From positions 1 to 64,000 of the forward strand of contig DASUUK010000043.1 of the NCBI GenBank assembly GCA_036374135.1: DNA of 64,000 nt, in the 5' to 3' direction. Under the pieces are notes generated by a model that was not told the origin of the DNA, did not search any database, and saw only the letters and a list, made by a program, of their open reading frames with translations. Position numbers and translations under genes: made by a program. The DNA comes from Euzebyales bacterium (GTDB lineage: Bacteria > Actinomycetota > Nitriliruptoria > Euzebyales > JAHELV01). Shown here in pieces: positions 7,230 to 16,204 of this stretch. Position 1 is the stretch's first letter. Every line of letters starts with the position of its first letter.

Positions 7230-8555
7230 TCATCGGCTGCGCAGCTGCCGGGCAAGCTCGCGACTGCGCGCAGCGTCGGCGGCGGTCGCCTCGCGTCCCG
7301 CGTAGCGGATCGCGCACACGAGCCCCGCGAGCTCGTCCAGAGCGGCCGCCCCGCTCCTGGTCGCATGTGCGAGCACCGTCTCCGATGACCGGCGTCGAGC
7401 GGACGGCGGCAGGCGCCGCTGCACCTGCCGGTAGTCGTAGAGGATCGCTGCCTCGGGGTCCCGGGGGCGGCGGCGCAGCAGCCGGGTCCACGCTGGTGGC
7501 GGGGCGCGCACGCCGACGTCGTCGGGGGGTGGCGTCCGCGCGGCCAGGACCTCGTCGGGGGCGTCGACGGTCGTCCTGTCGCGTCGGAAGGCGAACAGCG
7601 AGCGCAGGAACATCAGCAGCGACATGCCGTGCCCGGGTCGCACGCGACGCTGACCGCGACGGCGCCTGACCGGACCGATGACGATCGCCAATGCGAGCGC
7701 CAGCAGTGCGGCGATCTGCCAGATCACGCGCCGGGATGGCGGCGCCGGAGCGGACGGTGCCGACGCGGGCGAGCCGGCCGTTCCGTCCAGCAGATCGAGC
7801 TGCACCGCCGGCATCTGCGGCAGGGCGGCGCGCAACGCGCTCTCGGCGCCTGCGGCGAGCGCGATCGCCGCGACCGCGACCAGCAGCACGGTCACACCGA
7901 GCACCGGCAACAGCGTCCGCGTCCAGCCGTCGCCGTCGGGAGGCCCGGTCATCGCCGCGCGGGCGCGCAGCACGTAGGGGCGTGCGCCGACGACCATGGC
8001 GAACGCGACCAGCACCCACGCGACACCGATCCATGCCGGCGGCGGCACCAGGCCGTCCGCCGCCCACGCCAACGTGACGATGCCCGCGACGACGAGCACG
8101 CCCGTCAGTAACGCCCCCATCAGCGCCGCGTCCGCGCTGCGGTGCGCCCGCACCGTGCGCAGCGGATCGGCCTGCCTGCGGTGGATGCGTCCAATGGACC
8201 GTCCGGCGAGAAACGCCGTGATCAACAGCACCGATGGGACGGCCAGCGGCGGCCCACGGACAGCCGGCGCTCCGGTGCCCGACACCACCATCGTCAACGC
8301 CGCGACGCCGACCAGCACGACGCCGCGCAGCACCCGCAGCACCATCCGCCCCACGATGCCGCCGCGACGGTCGGTCGCCTCCACGCCGACCCGTGCACCC
8401 CACGCCGCGGCGATCCCGACCGCCACCGCCAGCACCGGCGCGGTCAGCCACGGCACGGCCGCCTGCACCGCCACCCACCCGAGCAGCCCGATCGGGACGG
8501 ATGCCGCCACCAGGGAGGCACGCGTCACCGCAGCGGGCGGATCGGCGGGGCTCAC
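7230..8555 (-). CDS. DUF4129 membrane protein
   Basis: 441 residues from GTG 8555, which overlaps the DUF58 stop (GTGA). About eight hydrophobic segments occupy the first 330 residues, including WVAVQAAVPWLTAPVLAVAV and LLPVLGVTVLLVAVAAIALA. The cytosolic C-terminus, from AILYDYRQVQRRL to SRELARQLRSR, is the DUF4129 domain normally found downstream of a transglutaminase domain in TgpA-type proteins. Here no transglutaminase core is present. It is the last gene of the moxR-DUF58-DUF4129 operon, a set associated in actinobacteria with the cell envelope. Role unknown. Confidence 0.85.
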   Translation of the reverse strand: MSPADPPAAVTRASLVAASVPIGLLGWVAVQAAVPWLTAPVLAVAVGIAAAWGARVGVEATDRRGGIVGRMVLRVLRGVVLVGVAALTMVVSGTGAPAVRGPPLAVPSVLLITAFLAGRSIGRIHRRQADPLRTVRAHRSADAALMGALLTGVLVVAGIVTLAWAADGLVPPPAWIGVAWVLVAFAMVVGARPYVLRARAAMTGPPDGDGWTRTLLPVLGVTVLLVAVAAIALAAGAESALRAALPQMPAVQLDLLDGTAGSPASAPSAPAPPSRRVIWQIAALLALALAIVIGPVRRRRGQRRVRPGHGMSLLMFLRSLFAFRRDRTTVDAPDEVLAARTPPPDDVGVRAPPPAWTRLLRRRPRDPEAAILYDYRQVQRRLPPSARRRSSETVLAHATRSGAAALDELAGLVCAIRYAGREATAADAARSRELARQLRSR

Positions 8556-9733
8556 AACGGCAACCGTTGCAGCGCGCGATCGGCCGCCACGGCCACGCAA
8601 TGCGCCCCGGCGACGTGGGTCGGCAGACGCGACTCCCACTCGACGCCGCTGCCGACGCTGGTGACCACGACCGCAAGACCACGACGGCTCGCCTCCGCGA
8701 CGGCCGGGCCGAGCGTCTCGTCGACGATCCCGGTGACCACGACCACCGTGGTGCCCGCGTGCAGGCCGCGCACCGCGCCCTGCACGAGCGCGTCCAGCGG
8801 CACGGCGTCGTGCAGACCGATCCGGGCGAGCGTGTCCAGCATCGTGTGCAGGTGGCGGTCGCCGCCGCGCACGGGCCACCGCCGGCTCTCGGCCGCACCG
8901 TCGTCGCGGGTGGGCCATGAGAGGACGAGCCCGGCCTGCTGCCGTGCGGCGATCATCGTGTCCGCCAGCAGCGATGCGGCCGTGCTGATCGCCGCCTCGG
9001 CGACCGGGGGACGACCGCGCCGCTGATAGCCGTCGGTCCGCAGGTCGAGGCAGACCAGCAACTCCCGGGCGGCGGCGCGCTCGGCCTCGGTCCGCATCAG
9101 GCGCCCGACCCTGGCGGTCGCCGGCCAGTGGACGCTCGACAGCGGGTCACCACGCTGGTAGTCACGCAGTCCCACGAGCGCGGTGCGGTCGAAGAAGAGC
9201 GAGCGGGGGTGGGACAGCTGGGCCAGCGGCGAGCGGGACGGCAGGTCCAGGCGCCGTACCGGCGCCAGGCGCGGCACGATGACGGTCGCACCCCGCCACG
9301 TTCCCACACCGTGCGGTGCGGGCAGGCCGAGTGGGTCGGGCGCTGTCCACGTCAGCTCGGACGGCCCGTGGACGCCGCGGGCACCCGCGACGAACGCGAC
9401 GGGGAACCGCCGGCGCCGGCGGCCCCGCAGGCGCAGGACGAAGCTGAACGCGTGCGGTTCCGCCGCGGCCGCCGGCAGCCGAAGATCGACCTCGAGCCAG
9501 GGCACGGGCCATCTCGAACGGTTCTCCACGGTCAGCGTGCCGGTCACCGTCGCGTCCGGCTGCACCCGCGGCGGCCCGTCCCATGTCACCGACACGCCCC
9601 GCTGCACGTCCGCCGACCACCGCCACGCGATCGCGCCGACGGCCCACAGCGTCACGCTGATCAGCGCGTTGCCGGGGATGGGCAGCCCGATGACCAGCAG
9701 CCCGACCAGCACCAGCCCGATCCGGGGTGACAT
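8552..9733 (-). CDS. DUF58 domain-containing protein
   Basis: 393 residues from ATG 9733. The N-terminus has one or two membrane helices (IGLVLVGLLVIGLPIPGNAL), followed by an extracytoplasmic beta-rich part; the signature VGLRDYQRGDPLSSVHW-PATAR at about residue 205 defines DUF58, and a vWA-like fold follows (LLVCLDLRTDGY). DUF58 proteins are partners of MoxR-type AAA ATPases, whose gene ends only six bases upstream. The pair probably assembles or activates an envelope protein complex; the target is unknown here. Confidence 0.92.
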   Translation of the reverse strand: MSPRIGLVLVGLLVIGLPIPGNALISVTLWAVGAIAWRWSADVQRGVSVTWDGPPRVQPDATVTGTLTVENRSRWPVPWLEVDLRLPAAAAEPHAFSFVLRLRGRRRRRFPVAFVAGARGVHGPSELTWTAPDPLGLPAPHGVGTWRGATVIVPRLAPVRRLDLPSRSPLAQLSHPRSLFFDRTALVGLRDYQRGDPLSSVHWPATARVGRLMRTEAERAAARELLVCLDLRTDGYQRRGRPPVAEAAISTAASLLADTMIAARQQAGLVLSWPTRDDGAAESRRWPVRGGDRHLHTMLDTLARIGLHDAVPLDALVQGAVRGLHAGTTVVVVTGIVDETLGPAVAEASRRGLAVVVTSVGSGVEWESRLPTHVAGAHCVAVAADRALQRLPL

Positions 9734-9739
9734 CGACGC

Positions 9740-10756
9740 TCAGTCGTCACCGGTGCCGGGCACCGGCACCTTCGCGATGATCTCGCGCACCACGTCGCGG
9801 CTGTTGCGCCCGCGCACGTGCGCGTCGGTCGACAGCACCAGCCGGTGCGCCAGCACGGCGACCCCGACGTCCTGCACGTCATCGGGCAGCACATGGCCGC
9901 GACCGCGCAGCGCCGCGAGCGCGCGGACGACCCGTTCAAGCATCAGCATGCCACGCACGCTGGCGCCGAGCGCCACGTCGTCGTGCTCGCCGGTCGCATC
10001 GCAGACGTCCATCAGATAGTCCTCGACCGGCGCGGACAGGTGCACGGCCGCGACCTCGTCCCACACCACCGTCAGGTCGTCGGGAGCGACGACCTGACGG
10101 ATGCCCGCCACCGGATCGTGGTCGCGGTGGCGGTGCAGGATCGTCCGTCGCGCCTCGCGTGCCGGGACACCCATCTCGATGCGCAGTAGGAACCGGTCGA
10201 GCTGCGCCTCGGGGAGCGGGAACGTCCCGGCGTGCTCGATCGGGTTCTGCGTGGCGGCCACGACGAACGGCTGCGGCAGGCGGTGGGTCTCACCGTCGAC
10301 GGTGACCTGGCGCTCCGCCATGGCCTCCAGCAGCGCGGACTGCGTGCGCGGCGTCGTGCGGTTGATCTCGTCGACCAGCACCAGTGAGGCGAACAGCGGA
10401 CCGGGGCGGAACGTGAAGCGCCCCGTGGACGGATCGACGACGTTGACGCCGGTGACCTGTGACGGCAGGAGGTCGGGCGTGCCCTGCACCCGTCCGGCGC
10501 TGAGACCCGTGGCGGCGGCGAGCGCTCTGATCGCCGCCGTCTTGCCCGTTCCCGGCACGTCCTCGATCAGCACATGTCCCTGGCAGAACAGGGCGAGCAG
10601 CAGCCGCTCCAGCTGCGGGCGCACACCGACCAGGGCGTCGGCCAGCGCCGCCAGCACCGCGTCTGCGAACGCGGCTGAGGTCGTCGACCGCCCGGCACCG
10701 TCAGGTTGCGTGCCGCTCAACCACCCACCCCCGACGTGACCGACGCGTCGCAGCAC
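9740..10756 (-). CDS. MoxR family AAA+ ATPase
   Basis: 338 residues from GTG 10756; a TTG at 10720 (LSGTQPDG) is an alternative start closer to the usual family N-terminus. Walker A is DVPGTGKTAAI (about residue 67), Walker B LVLVDEINRT, sensor region VVAATQNPIEHAGTFPLPEA and the conserved LDRF. MoxR ATPases act as chaperones that help mature or insert metal ions into partner proteins, commonly encoded with DUF58 proteins, as here. It is the first gene of a three-gene operon ending at 7230. Confidence 0.93.
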   Translation of the reverse strand: MLRRVGHVGGGWLSGTQPDGAGRSTTSAAFADAVLAALADALVGVRPQLERLLLALFCQGHVLIEDVPGTGKTAAIRALAAATGLSAGRVQGTPDLLPSQVTGVNVVDPSTGRFTFRPGPLFASLVLVDEINRTTPRTQSALLEAMAERQVTVDGETHRLPQPFVVAATQNPIEHAGTFPLPEAQLDRFLLRIEMGVPAREARRTILHRHRDHDPVAGIRQVVAPDDLTVVWDEVAAVHLSAPVEDYLMDVCDATGEHDDVALGASVRGMLMLERVVRALAALRGRGHVLPDDVQDVGVAVLAHRLVLSTDAHVRGRNSRDVVREIIAKVPVPGTGDD

Positions 10757-10857
10757 CGCTTGCGCGCGACATCGATCGGCTGCGGCACGGACGCTCCCCG
10801 GGCGGGTGGCTCACTTCGACCAGTACACCACGGCGGCCCCGACCCGTCGACGGCCGC

Positions 10858-13434
10858 TCAACGGCGGGCCAGACCGTGCAGGGTCGCCTGGATCTCGCCC
10901 GCCTCAGCGCTCGCGGGCAGGTCGACGGTGACGTCGAGATACCACTCGCGGTGGTCGGCGGGGTCGAGCACCACCTGCGCCAGCGTCCAGCTGACCGGGT
11001 CGGCGTGGTCGAGCTGGAACAGCGCGGGGCCGCGGGCATCACCGGTCAGGACGATCTCGTCGTGCTCGGTGAAGTAGGGGCCGAACGCGTCGGCCAACCG
11101 CTCGGCGGACCAGCTGCGGTCACCGGCCTCCGCGAGGTCGGAGGCCAGCGCGTCCCACGAGCGCGCAGCGGCCAGCTGCACCCAACGAAAGGCCCGTGTG
11201 CGTACGAGAGTCCGGAACGCGCGCCGATCGGCCGTGATGTCGTGGTCCGCCTCGGGATCGGGGACGGTCACTGCGGCCCTCGCGACGAGCGCCGCGGGGA
11301 CCAGCGCGTCGTCGCCGGTCACGGCCGCCTGCGCGATCAGCGCCTGCCACTCGTCGACCAGGCTCGAGTCGGTCGCCCGGATCACCGCGGCGAGCCAGTC
11401 CAGCAGGTCCTCCACCTCGTCGGTCTTGGCCTCGTCGGGCACCGTGCGCTCGCAGGTGCGCAGGCAGTCGGTCAGGTACCGCAGGAGCCGTCCCTCGCTG
11501 CGCTTGATCCCGTAGTGCCGGACGAACTCGGGGAAGTCCATCGCGCGGTCGAACATGTCGGCCACCACGCCCTTGGGCGCGATGTTGCGGTCGCCGATCC
11601 AGGTGTTGGTGACCCGCCACCGGTCGAAGCGATCGTAGATGAACTCCGCGAACGGCTGGGGCCAGCGGATCTTCTCGAGCAACTCGATGCGCTGCTCGTA
11701 CTCGATGCCCGCCGCCTTCATCTCGTCCATGGCCCGGTCACGGGCCTTGTCCTGCTGGGCGTACAGGATCGGCCACGGCTGATCCAGCACGCTCTCGACC
11801 AGCGCGAGCACGTGGAGCGGATAGGCGGGATCATGCCGGTCGAGCGTGGGCAGCACGTGAAGAATGAACGGCGCCAGCGGCTGGTTGAGCGCGAAGTCCT
11901 CCTGCAGATCGTGGTCGACGACGACCAGGCGCCCGTGCTCGTCGGGAGCGTCGAGTCGCGCGACCACCCCCGCGTCGCGCAGTGCGCGGTACAGCCCGAT
12001 GGCCCGCCGGATGTGCTGCCGCTGCCGGTCACGTGGCTCGTGGTTGTCGGTCAGCAGATCCCGGGCCGCCACCCACGGGTCGCCCGTGCGGTCCAACAGC
12101 TGCAGCAGCATGCCGGGCGTCACCTTGAACGATGACTCCAGCCGCTCGGGCGGCGCCTCCTGCAGCCGCTTGAAGGTGGTCTCGTCGTAGTGCACGAACC
12201 CCTTGGGCGGGGCGGCGCGGCGTAGCTTGCGGCGCCTGCGGGGGTCGTCGGCGACCTTGGCCAGCGCGGCCTCGTTCTCGGCGACGTGCTCCGGCGCCTG
12301 GCAGACGACCAAACCGTGCGTGTCGTAGCCGGCGCGGCCGGCGCGACCGGTGATCTGATGGAATTCGCGCGCCGTCAGCAGGCGGTTCTCGGAGCCGTCG
12401 AACTTGTAGAGCCGCGTGAGCACGACCGTGCGGATCGGCAGGTTGACCCCCACGCCGAGCGTGTCAGTGCCCGACACCACTCGCAGGGCGCCCTGCTGGG
12501 TGAGGCGCTCCACGACGCGGCGGTACCGGGGCAGCATGCCGGCGTGGTGCACGCCGACGCCGTTGCGCAGCAGCCGCGCGAGGTCGCGCCCGAAGCCGGA
12601 GGCCAGCCGGGCTCTGGCGAGCTCGTCGGCGACGGCCTCCTTGCGTTCGTCGGACAGCTTCTTCGTCACCGACGTGATCGCGTTGGCCTGCGCCACCGCG
12701 TCGGCCTGGCTGAAGCTGACGATGTACAGCGGCGCCGCGTCGCGGTCCAGCAGCGACTCGATCGTGTGGTGCAGCTGGCTGCGGGCGTACTCGAACGACA
12801 GCGGTACCGGCCGCTGCGCGTCGGTGACCACGGCGGTGGGGCGCCCGGTGCGTCGGGTGAGGTCCTCGGCCAGTGCGGTCATGTCGCCCAGCGTCGCGGA
12901 CAGCAGCAGGAAGGCCGACCGTGGCAGGTTCAGCAGCGGCACCTGCCAGGCCCAGCCGCGGTCCGGATCGCCGTAGAAGTGGAACTCGTCGAGCACGACG
13001 GTGCCGACGTCGGTGGCGGCGCCGCCGCGCAACGCCACGTTGGCGAGCACCTCAGTCGTGGCGCAGATCACCGGCGCGTCGGCGTTGAACGACGAGTCGC
13101 CTGTCATCATCCCGACGTTGGCCGCCCCGAGCTCGCGACAGAGGTCGAAGAACTTCTCGCTGACCAGCGCCTTGACCGGTGCCGTGTACCACGAGCGCGC
13201 GCCGCCGGTCACCGACCGCGCGTGGGCCGCGAGCGCCACCAGCGACTTGCCGGAGCCCGTCGGCGTCGACAGCACCACGTTGCTGCCGGTCAGCAGTTCG
13301 AGGATCGCCTCCTCCTGGTGGGGGTAGAGCGTCATGCCGCGCTCGGCGGCCCACGCAGTCATCGCGTCGAGCAGCGTCTCGACGTCGGAGGACGCATCGG
13401 AGAGGAATGACGACAGCGGTGCGGCGGTGGGCAT
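10858..13434 (-). CDS. DEAD/DEAH-box helicase with C-terminal DUF3516
   Basis: 858 residues from ATG 13434. Motifs in order: Walker A STPTGSGKSLVALAA (about residue 58), VVLDEFHFYGD replacing a classic DExH (about 148), LLLSATLGDM, then helicase-C QITGRAGRAGYDTHG (about 355). The long C-terminal part (DRWRVTNTWIGDRNIAPKG, then VRTRAFRWVQLAAARSWDAL) is DUF3516, a helicase group conserved in actinobacteria and distantly related to Ski2-like enzymes. It likely unwinds RNA or RNA/DNA in an ATP-dependent manner; the physiological substrate is not established. It is monocistronic, with DEFH in place of DEVH as its only notable motif change. Confidence 0.93.
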   Translation of the reverse strand: MPTAAPLSSFLSDASSDVETLLDAMTAWAAERGMTLYPHQEEAILELLTGSNVVLSTPTGSGKSLVALAAHARSVTGGARSWYTAPVKALVSEKFFDLCRELGAANVGMMTGDSSFNADAPVICATTEVLANVALRGGAATDVGTVVLDEFHFYGDPDRGWAWQVPLLNLPRSAFLLLSATLGDMTALAEDLTRRTGRPTAVVTDAQRPVPLSFEYARSQLHHTIESLLDRDAAPLYIVSFSQADAVAQANAITSVTKKLSDERKEAVADELARARLASGFGRDLARLLRNGVGVHHAGMLPRYRRVVERLTQQGALRVVSGTDTLGVGVNLPIRTVVLTRLYKFDGSENRLLTAREFHQITGRAGRAGYDTHGLVVCQAPEHVAENEAALAKVADDPRRRRKLRRAAPPKGFVHYDETTFKRLQEAPPERLESSFKVTPGMLLQLLDRTGDPWVAARDLLTDNHEPRDRQRQHIRRAIGLYRALRDAGVVARLDAPDEHGRLVVVDHDLQEDFALNQPLAPFILHVLPTLDRHDPAYPLHVLALVESVLDQPWPILYAQQDKARDRAMDEMKAAGIEYEQRIELLEKIRWPQPFAEFIYDRFDRWRVTNTWIGDRNIAPKGVVADMFDRAMDFPEFVRHYGIKRSEGRLLRYLTDCLRTCERTVPDEAKTDEVEDLLDWLAAVIRATDSSLVDEWQALIAQAAVTGDDALVPAALVARAAVTVPDPEADHDITADRRAFRTLVRTRAFRWVQLAAARSWDALASDLAEAGDRSWSAERLADAFGPYFTEHDEIVLTGDARGPALFQLDHADPVSWTLAQVVLDPADHREWYLDVTVDLPASAEAGEIQATLHGLARR

Positions 13435-13647
13435 GGGCGCCCAGTGTGCCCGACGTGCGACGTCCGTCCGGCTGGCGGTCGACGCCGCGCGCTCATGCCC
13501 ACCGTTCAACGCGCCTGGATGCGCCATCCATGAGACCGAAAGTTCAAACTTCTGTGTCGGCGGGCGCTGCGTCGTGGCCGGGTCATGACCTATGGTCGTC
13601 AGACAGCGCTGCCGGGGTGGTGCGCAAGTGCGGGAGGTCCAGAGCGC

Positions 13648-14073
13648 ATGTCCACGTCGTCGACCGCAATGACGATGCTCGACGCGCTCGAGCGTCTGGG
13701 CGACCCAGACGCTTCGGAGGGACCCGACCTGCGCGCCGCCTTCGACGAGGCGACGACCGACGCGAACGCCGACGACGTCCTCGCCACGGCACCGCCGACC
13801 GTCCACGCGGCGGTCGCCCGCGTCTGCCTGCTGACGGCCGCGGGGCGCGACGAGGAGGTGCTGGCGCTCACCCACGGCGTGGTCGCCGTCGACGACCTCA
13901 GCGCCGTGCTGGTGTGCTGCCGGGCGACCGCGCTCGCCCGCGTCGGCATGACGGCCGGTGCGGACGACGCGTGGAAGGTGCTCAACGGGCGGCACCGTCA
14001 CGCCGACGTGCGCGCGCTGGCGCGCCACCAGCGGGACACCACCGCCCCGCCCGCTCGGCCCGTCGGCGCCTGA
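13648..14073 (+). CDS. Hypothetical protein
   Basis: 141 residues from ATG 13648, preceded by GGGAGG ten bases upstream. The product is acidic and alpha-helical in appearance (MTMLDALERLGD, AAFDEATTDANADDVLATA) with two cysteines in VLVCCRATAL, and has no motif I recognise; weak resemblance to tetratricopeptide-type helical pairs is possible but unproven. Third codon positions are G/C rich as in real genes. It runs convergent to the DUF2252 gene (50 bp gap) and divergent from the DUF3516 helicase. Real gene likely; function unknown. Confidence 0.6.
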   Translation: MSTSSTAMTMLDALERLGDPDASEGPDLRAAFDEATTDANADDVLATAPPTVHAAVARVCLLTAAGRDEEVLALTHGVVAVDDLSAVLVCCRATALARVGMTAGADDAWKVLNGRHRHADVRALARHQRDTTAPPARPVGA

Positions 14074-14123
14074 CCCGCCGAGGGACGACGCCGGATCGCA
14101 TCCCCGGACGGCGGCGCGGAACG

Positions 14124-15758
14124 TCAGGTGTAGACGCGGTCGATCATGGTGAACGCCCCGAGCTCGTGATCGGCGATGAAGAGCTCGTGGTCCCGGCGCA
14201 CGCGATCGGCGGCCTCCTCCGCGAAGCGGACGATGTCGTCGATGAACAGCTCGCGGTTGCCGACCGCGTCCATGATCTTGGGTTCGATGTCGTGTTCGAG
14301 CTGGCCGACATCGTCCGACAGCGCGTGGGCGTGGGCGAGCGTGCGCCCGCAGATCTCGGCGTAGCGCATCCACTGCTTCTTGGACAGGTCGTCCAGGGCG
14401 ATGTCGTCGCGGTACGGGGCGCGCTCGCGCGACATGAAGCTCATGCCCTCGAACTCGATGTGACCGTAGAACACGTCGCCGCGGACCAACTGGACACCGT
14501 GCGCGTACGCGATGCGGTCGGCATGGCCGTCGAACGCGTACTCCGACGGCGGGACCAGCCCCGCCATCGCCGACCGACGTGCCTGCTTGAACTCGATGAC
14601 GAGATCGTCGCTGCCGTCGGCCCGAGGGCCCTCGATCAGCAGGTAGTAGCGAGCGAGTCCGAGTGACGCCGTGCCCGCACCCTTGCGCTCGGCGACGTCC
14701 TTGACGCGCAAGTCACCGGCACGCGGCGGCACGTCGACGTCGTTCTCCTCGACGAACCGGTCGATCAGGGCCTGGAACTCGTCGCGGCGGCTGGAGATAG
14801 GCACGAGCTCGTCGTCGGCGCGGAACCCGCGGCCGAACTCGTCGTGGTGATCGTCGGCCAGCCACTGCGCGCGGTCCTGCTTGGCGCCCTTGATGAGCTT
14901 GCGGATCAACTTCGGCGCGTTGTCGAGGCGGATCTGATGTTCGTGTTCGACAGGGTCCTCCGCGTACTCCGCGATGCCCTCGATGTAGCCGCGTACGAAC
15001 CGCTCGGCGATCCTGCGCTGGCGCTTGGCGCCGTGGTCGCCCTCCTCCTCGGCGGCGAGCATGAATCCGACGGCGCCGCGCTTGAGGTCCCACGTGAACG
15101 GCGCGTAGTAGGACTCGTCGAAGTCGTTGACCCCGAAGATCGGCACGTTGTCCGCACTGGGCATGACGCCGAAGTTCTCCGGGTGGACATCGCCGAGCGT
15201 CAGCACCGTGGGCATCCACGCGTCCTCGCCGGCCAGGTCCCGGTAGAACAGCAGGCACGTACCGCGGAAGAACGCGAACAGCGAGTCGGCCAGCTCGTCG
15301 AACTTGACGTCCGCATCCTCGTGCCCGGTGGCGATGCGCGTCTGATGGTCCTCGCGCAGGGTCTGACGGACGTGCAGCCGCCGGTCGTTGCCGCTGAGGA
15401 TGCGCGGCAGCATGACCAACTCACCGCGTGCGCGCGCCTCCGCCAGCGCCTTGAACGCCTCGAAGCGCGACGCGGTGGTCGGGTCTTCGCCGGCCGCGTC
15501 GGGCGCCGCCGCGTCAACGGCCTCCTCCATGGTCTGCTCGTCCACGTCCACGACGTCGCTGCGCTGTGGTCGGGCCTCGGCAGGCGCCTGACCGTCGGAG
15601 GCACCGCCATCCCCACCGGGCGAGCCGTCGTCCGCACGGAGGGCGGCGATCAGCTCCTCCTTGCTCATGGACGAGCGTCCTTCGATGCCGCGCTTCTTGG
15701 CGAGCTTGTACAGCTCCTTGCGGGTCGCGGCGTCCAGTGATGCGGTGTCAGAAGTCAT
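14124..15758 (-). CDS. DUF2252 protein with N-terminal SAP/Rho-N-like module
   Basis: 544 residues from ATG 15758. Residues 12-42 form the Rho-N/SAP-like module (RKELYKLAKKRGIEGRSSMS, KEELIAALRAD), followed by a Gly/Ala/acidic linker to about residue 100 and a DUF2252 domain. The DUF2252 domain shows kinase-like features: TLGDVHPENFGVMPSA as catalytic-loop equivalent and GVNDFDESYYAPFTWDLKR as the metal-binding aspartate region. DUF2252 proteins are uncharacterised; the aminoglycoside-phosphotransferase-like fold suggests phosphotransfer. The same N-terminal module occurs alone, frameshifted, at 7101-7219. Its promoter region faces the SOS-type box at 15905. Confidence 0.85.
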   Translation of the reverse strand: MTSDTASLDAATRKELYKLAKKRGIEGRSSMSKEELIAALRADDGSPGGDGGASDGQAPAEARPQRSDVVDVDEQTMEEAVDAAAPDAAGEDPTTASRFEAFKALAEARARGELVMLPRILSGNDRRLHVRQTLREDHQTRIATGHEDADVKFDELADSLFAFFRGTCLLFYRDLAGEDAWMPTVLTLGDVHPENFGVMPSADNVPIFGVNDFDESYYAPFTWDLKRGAVGFMLAAEEEGDHGAKRQRRIAERFVRGYIEGIAEYAEDPVEHEHQIRLDNAPKLIRKLIKGAKQDRAQWLADDHHDEFGRGFRADDELVPISSRRDEFQALIDRFVEENDVDVPPRAGDLRVKDVAERKGAGTASLGLARYYLLIEGPRADGSDDLVIEFKQARRSAMAGLVPPSEYAFDGHADRIAYAHGVQLVRGDVFYGHIEFEGMSFMSRERAPYRDDIALDDLSKKQWMRYAEICGRTLAHAHALSDDVGQLEHDIEPKIMDAVGNRELFIDDIVRFAEEAADRVRRDHELFIADHELGAFTMIDRVYT

Positions 15759-15904
15759 GCACCTCTGCTACCCACCGAGAGCGTGAACCAACACGCGTGA
15801 ACGCCGCATGCCGCCAGCACCTCCACATGCCCGACGCCGCTGATCCCCGTCCCCGCGACGCCGCGCCGACCTCCGTGCCGCACCGGCCACCAGGCAGCCC
15901 ATAG

Positions 15905-15920
15905 TCGAACATATGTTCTA
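15905..15920. promoter_or_regulatory. Candidate LexA (SOS) box
   Basis: TCGAACATATGTTCTA contains the perfect 12-bp palindrome GAACATATGTTC (15907-15918) and matches 11 of 12 defined bases of the actinobacterial LexA consensus TCGAAC-N4-GTTCGA. A -10-like TATGCT (15919-15924) follows directly, placing a start of transcription near 15931, two bases before the ATG at 15933. LexA binding here would block that promoter. The divergent DUF2252 gene starts 147 bp away and could share control. Confidence 0.65.
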
Positions 15921-15932
15921 TGCTGGGCGACA

Positions 15933-16145
15933 ATGGCATTCGTCCGATGGCACTACCGTCGCGGGATCTATGTCCGGTCCCACCACCGCCGGCTACGACC
16001 GAGGCCCGGACCGGACCAGTCGGCACTGCTCCCAGCGCTCTTCGGACCCGTACAGACTGCGCCGGCACGCGCGCCCGAGTCCGTCGTGGACCCACTCCCG
16101 GCGCTGCCGGTCCCGGGACAGCGCAGCCTGCCACTCGGCGCGTGA
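15933..16145 (+). CDS. Small arginine-rich protein downstream of an SOS-type box (candidate)
   Basis: 70 residues from ATG 15933, which lies about two bases after the transcription start predicted from TATGCT at 15919, so it would be a leaderless mRNA. The N-terminus, MAFVRWHYRRGIYVRSHHRR, is strongly basic and patterned (two [FY]VR-x-H-x-RR units), reminiscent of short actinobacterial basic proteins; the C-terminal half is Pro/Ala rich without motifs. No Shine-Dalgarno sequence is visible. Other frames cover the same DNA, so coding status is uncertain. If real it would be LexA-controlled and might bind nucleic acid. Confidence 0.42.
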   Translation: MAFVRWHYRRGIYVRSHHRRLRPRPGPDQSALLPALFGPVQTAPARAPESVVDPLPALPVPGQRSLPLGA

Positions 16146-16204
16146 ACGGCCGGCGCCATGCAGCCTCAATGTGCTGGCCCGCAGACGTGGCGACCGGCGT
16201 CCCG

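Noticed and set aside
10858-14373. Longer helicase start near 14373
   Set aside because: The N-terminal 310 residues would run antisense to a separate gene (13648-14073) and contain no motifs; ATG 13434 gives the family N-terminus.
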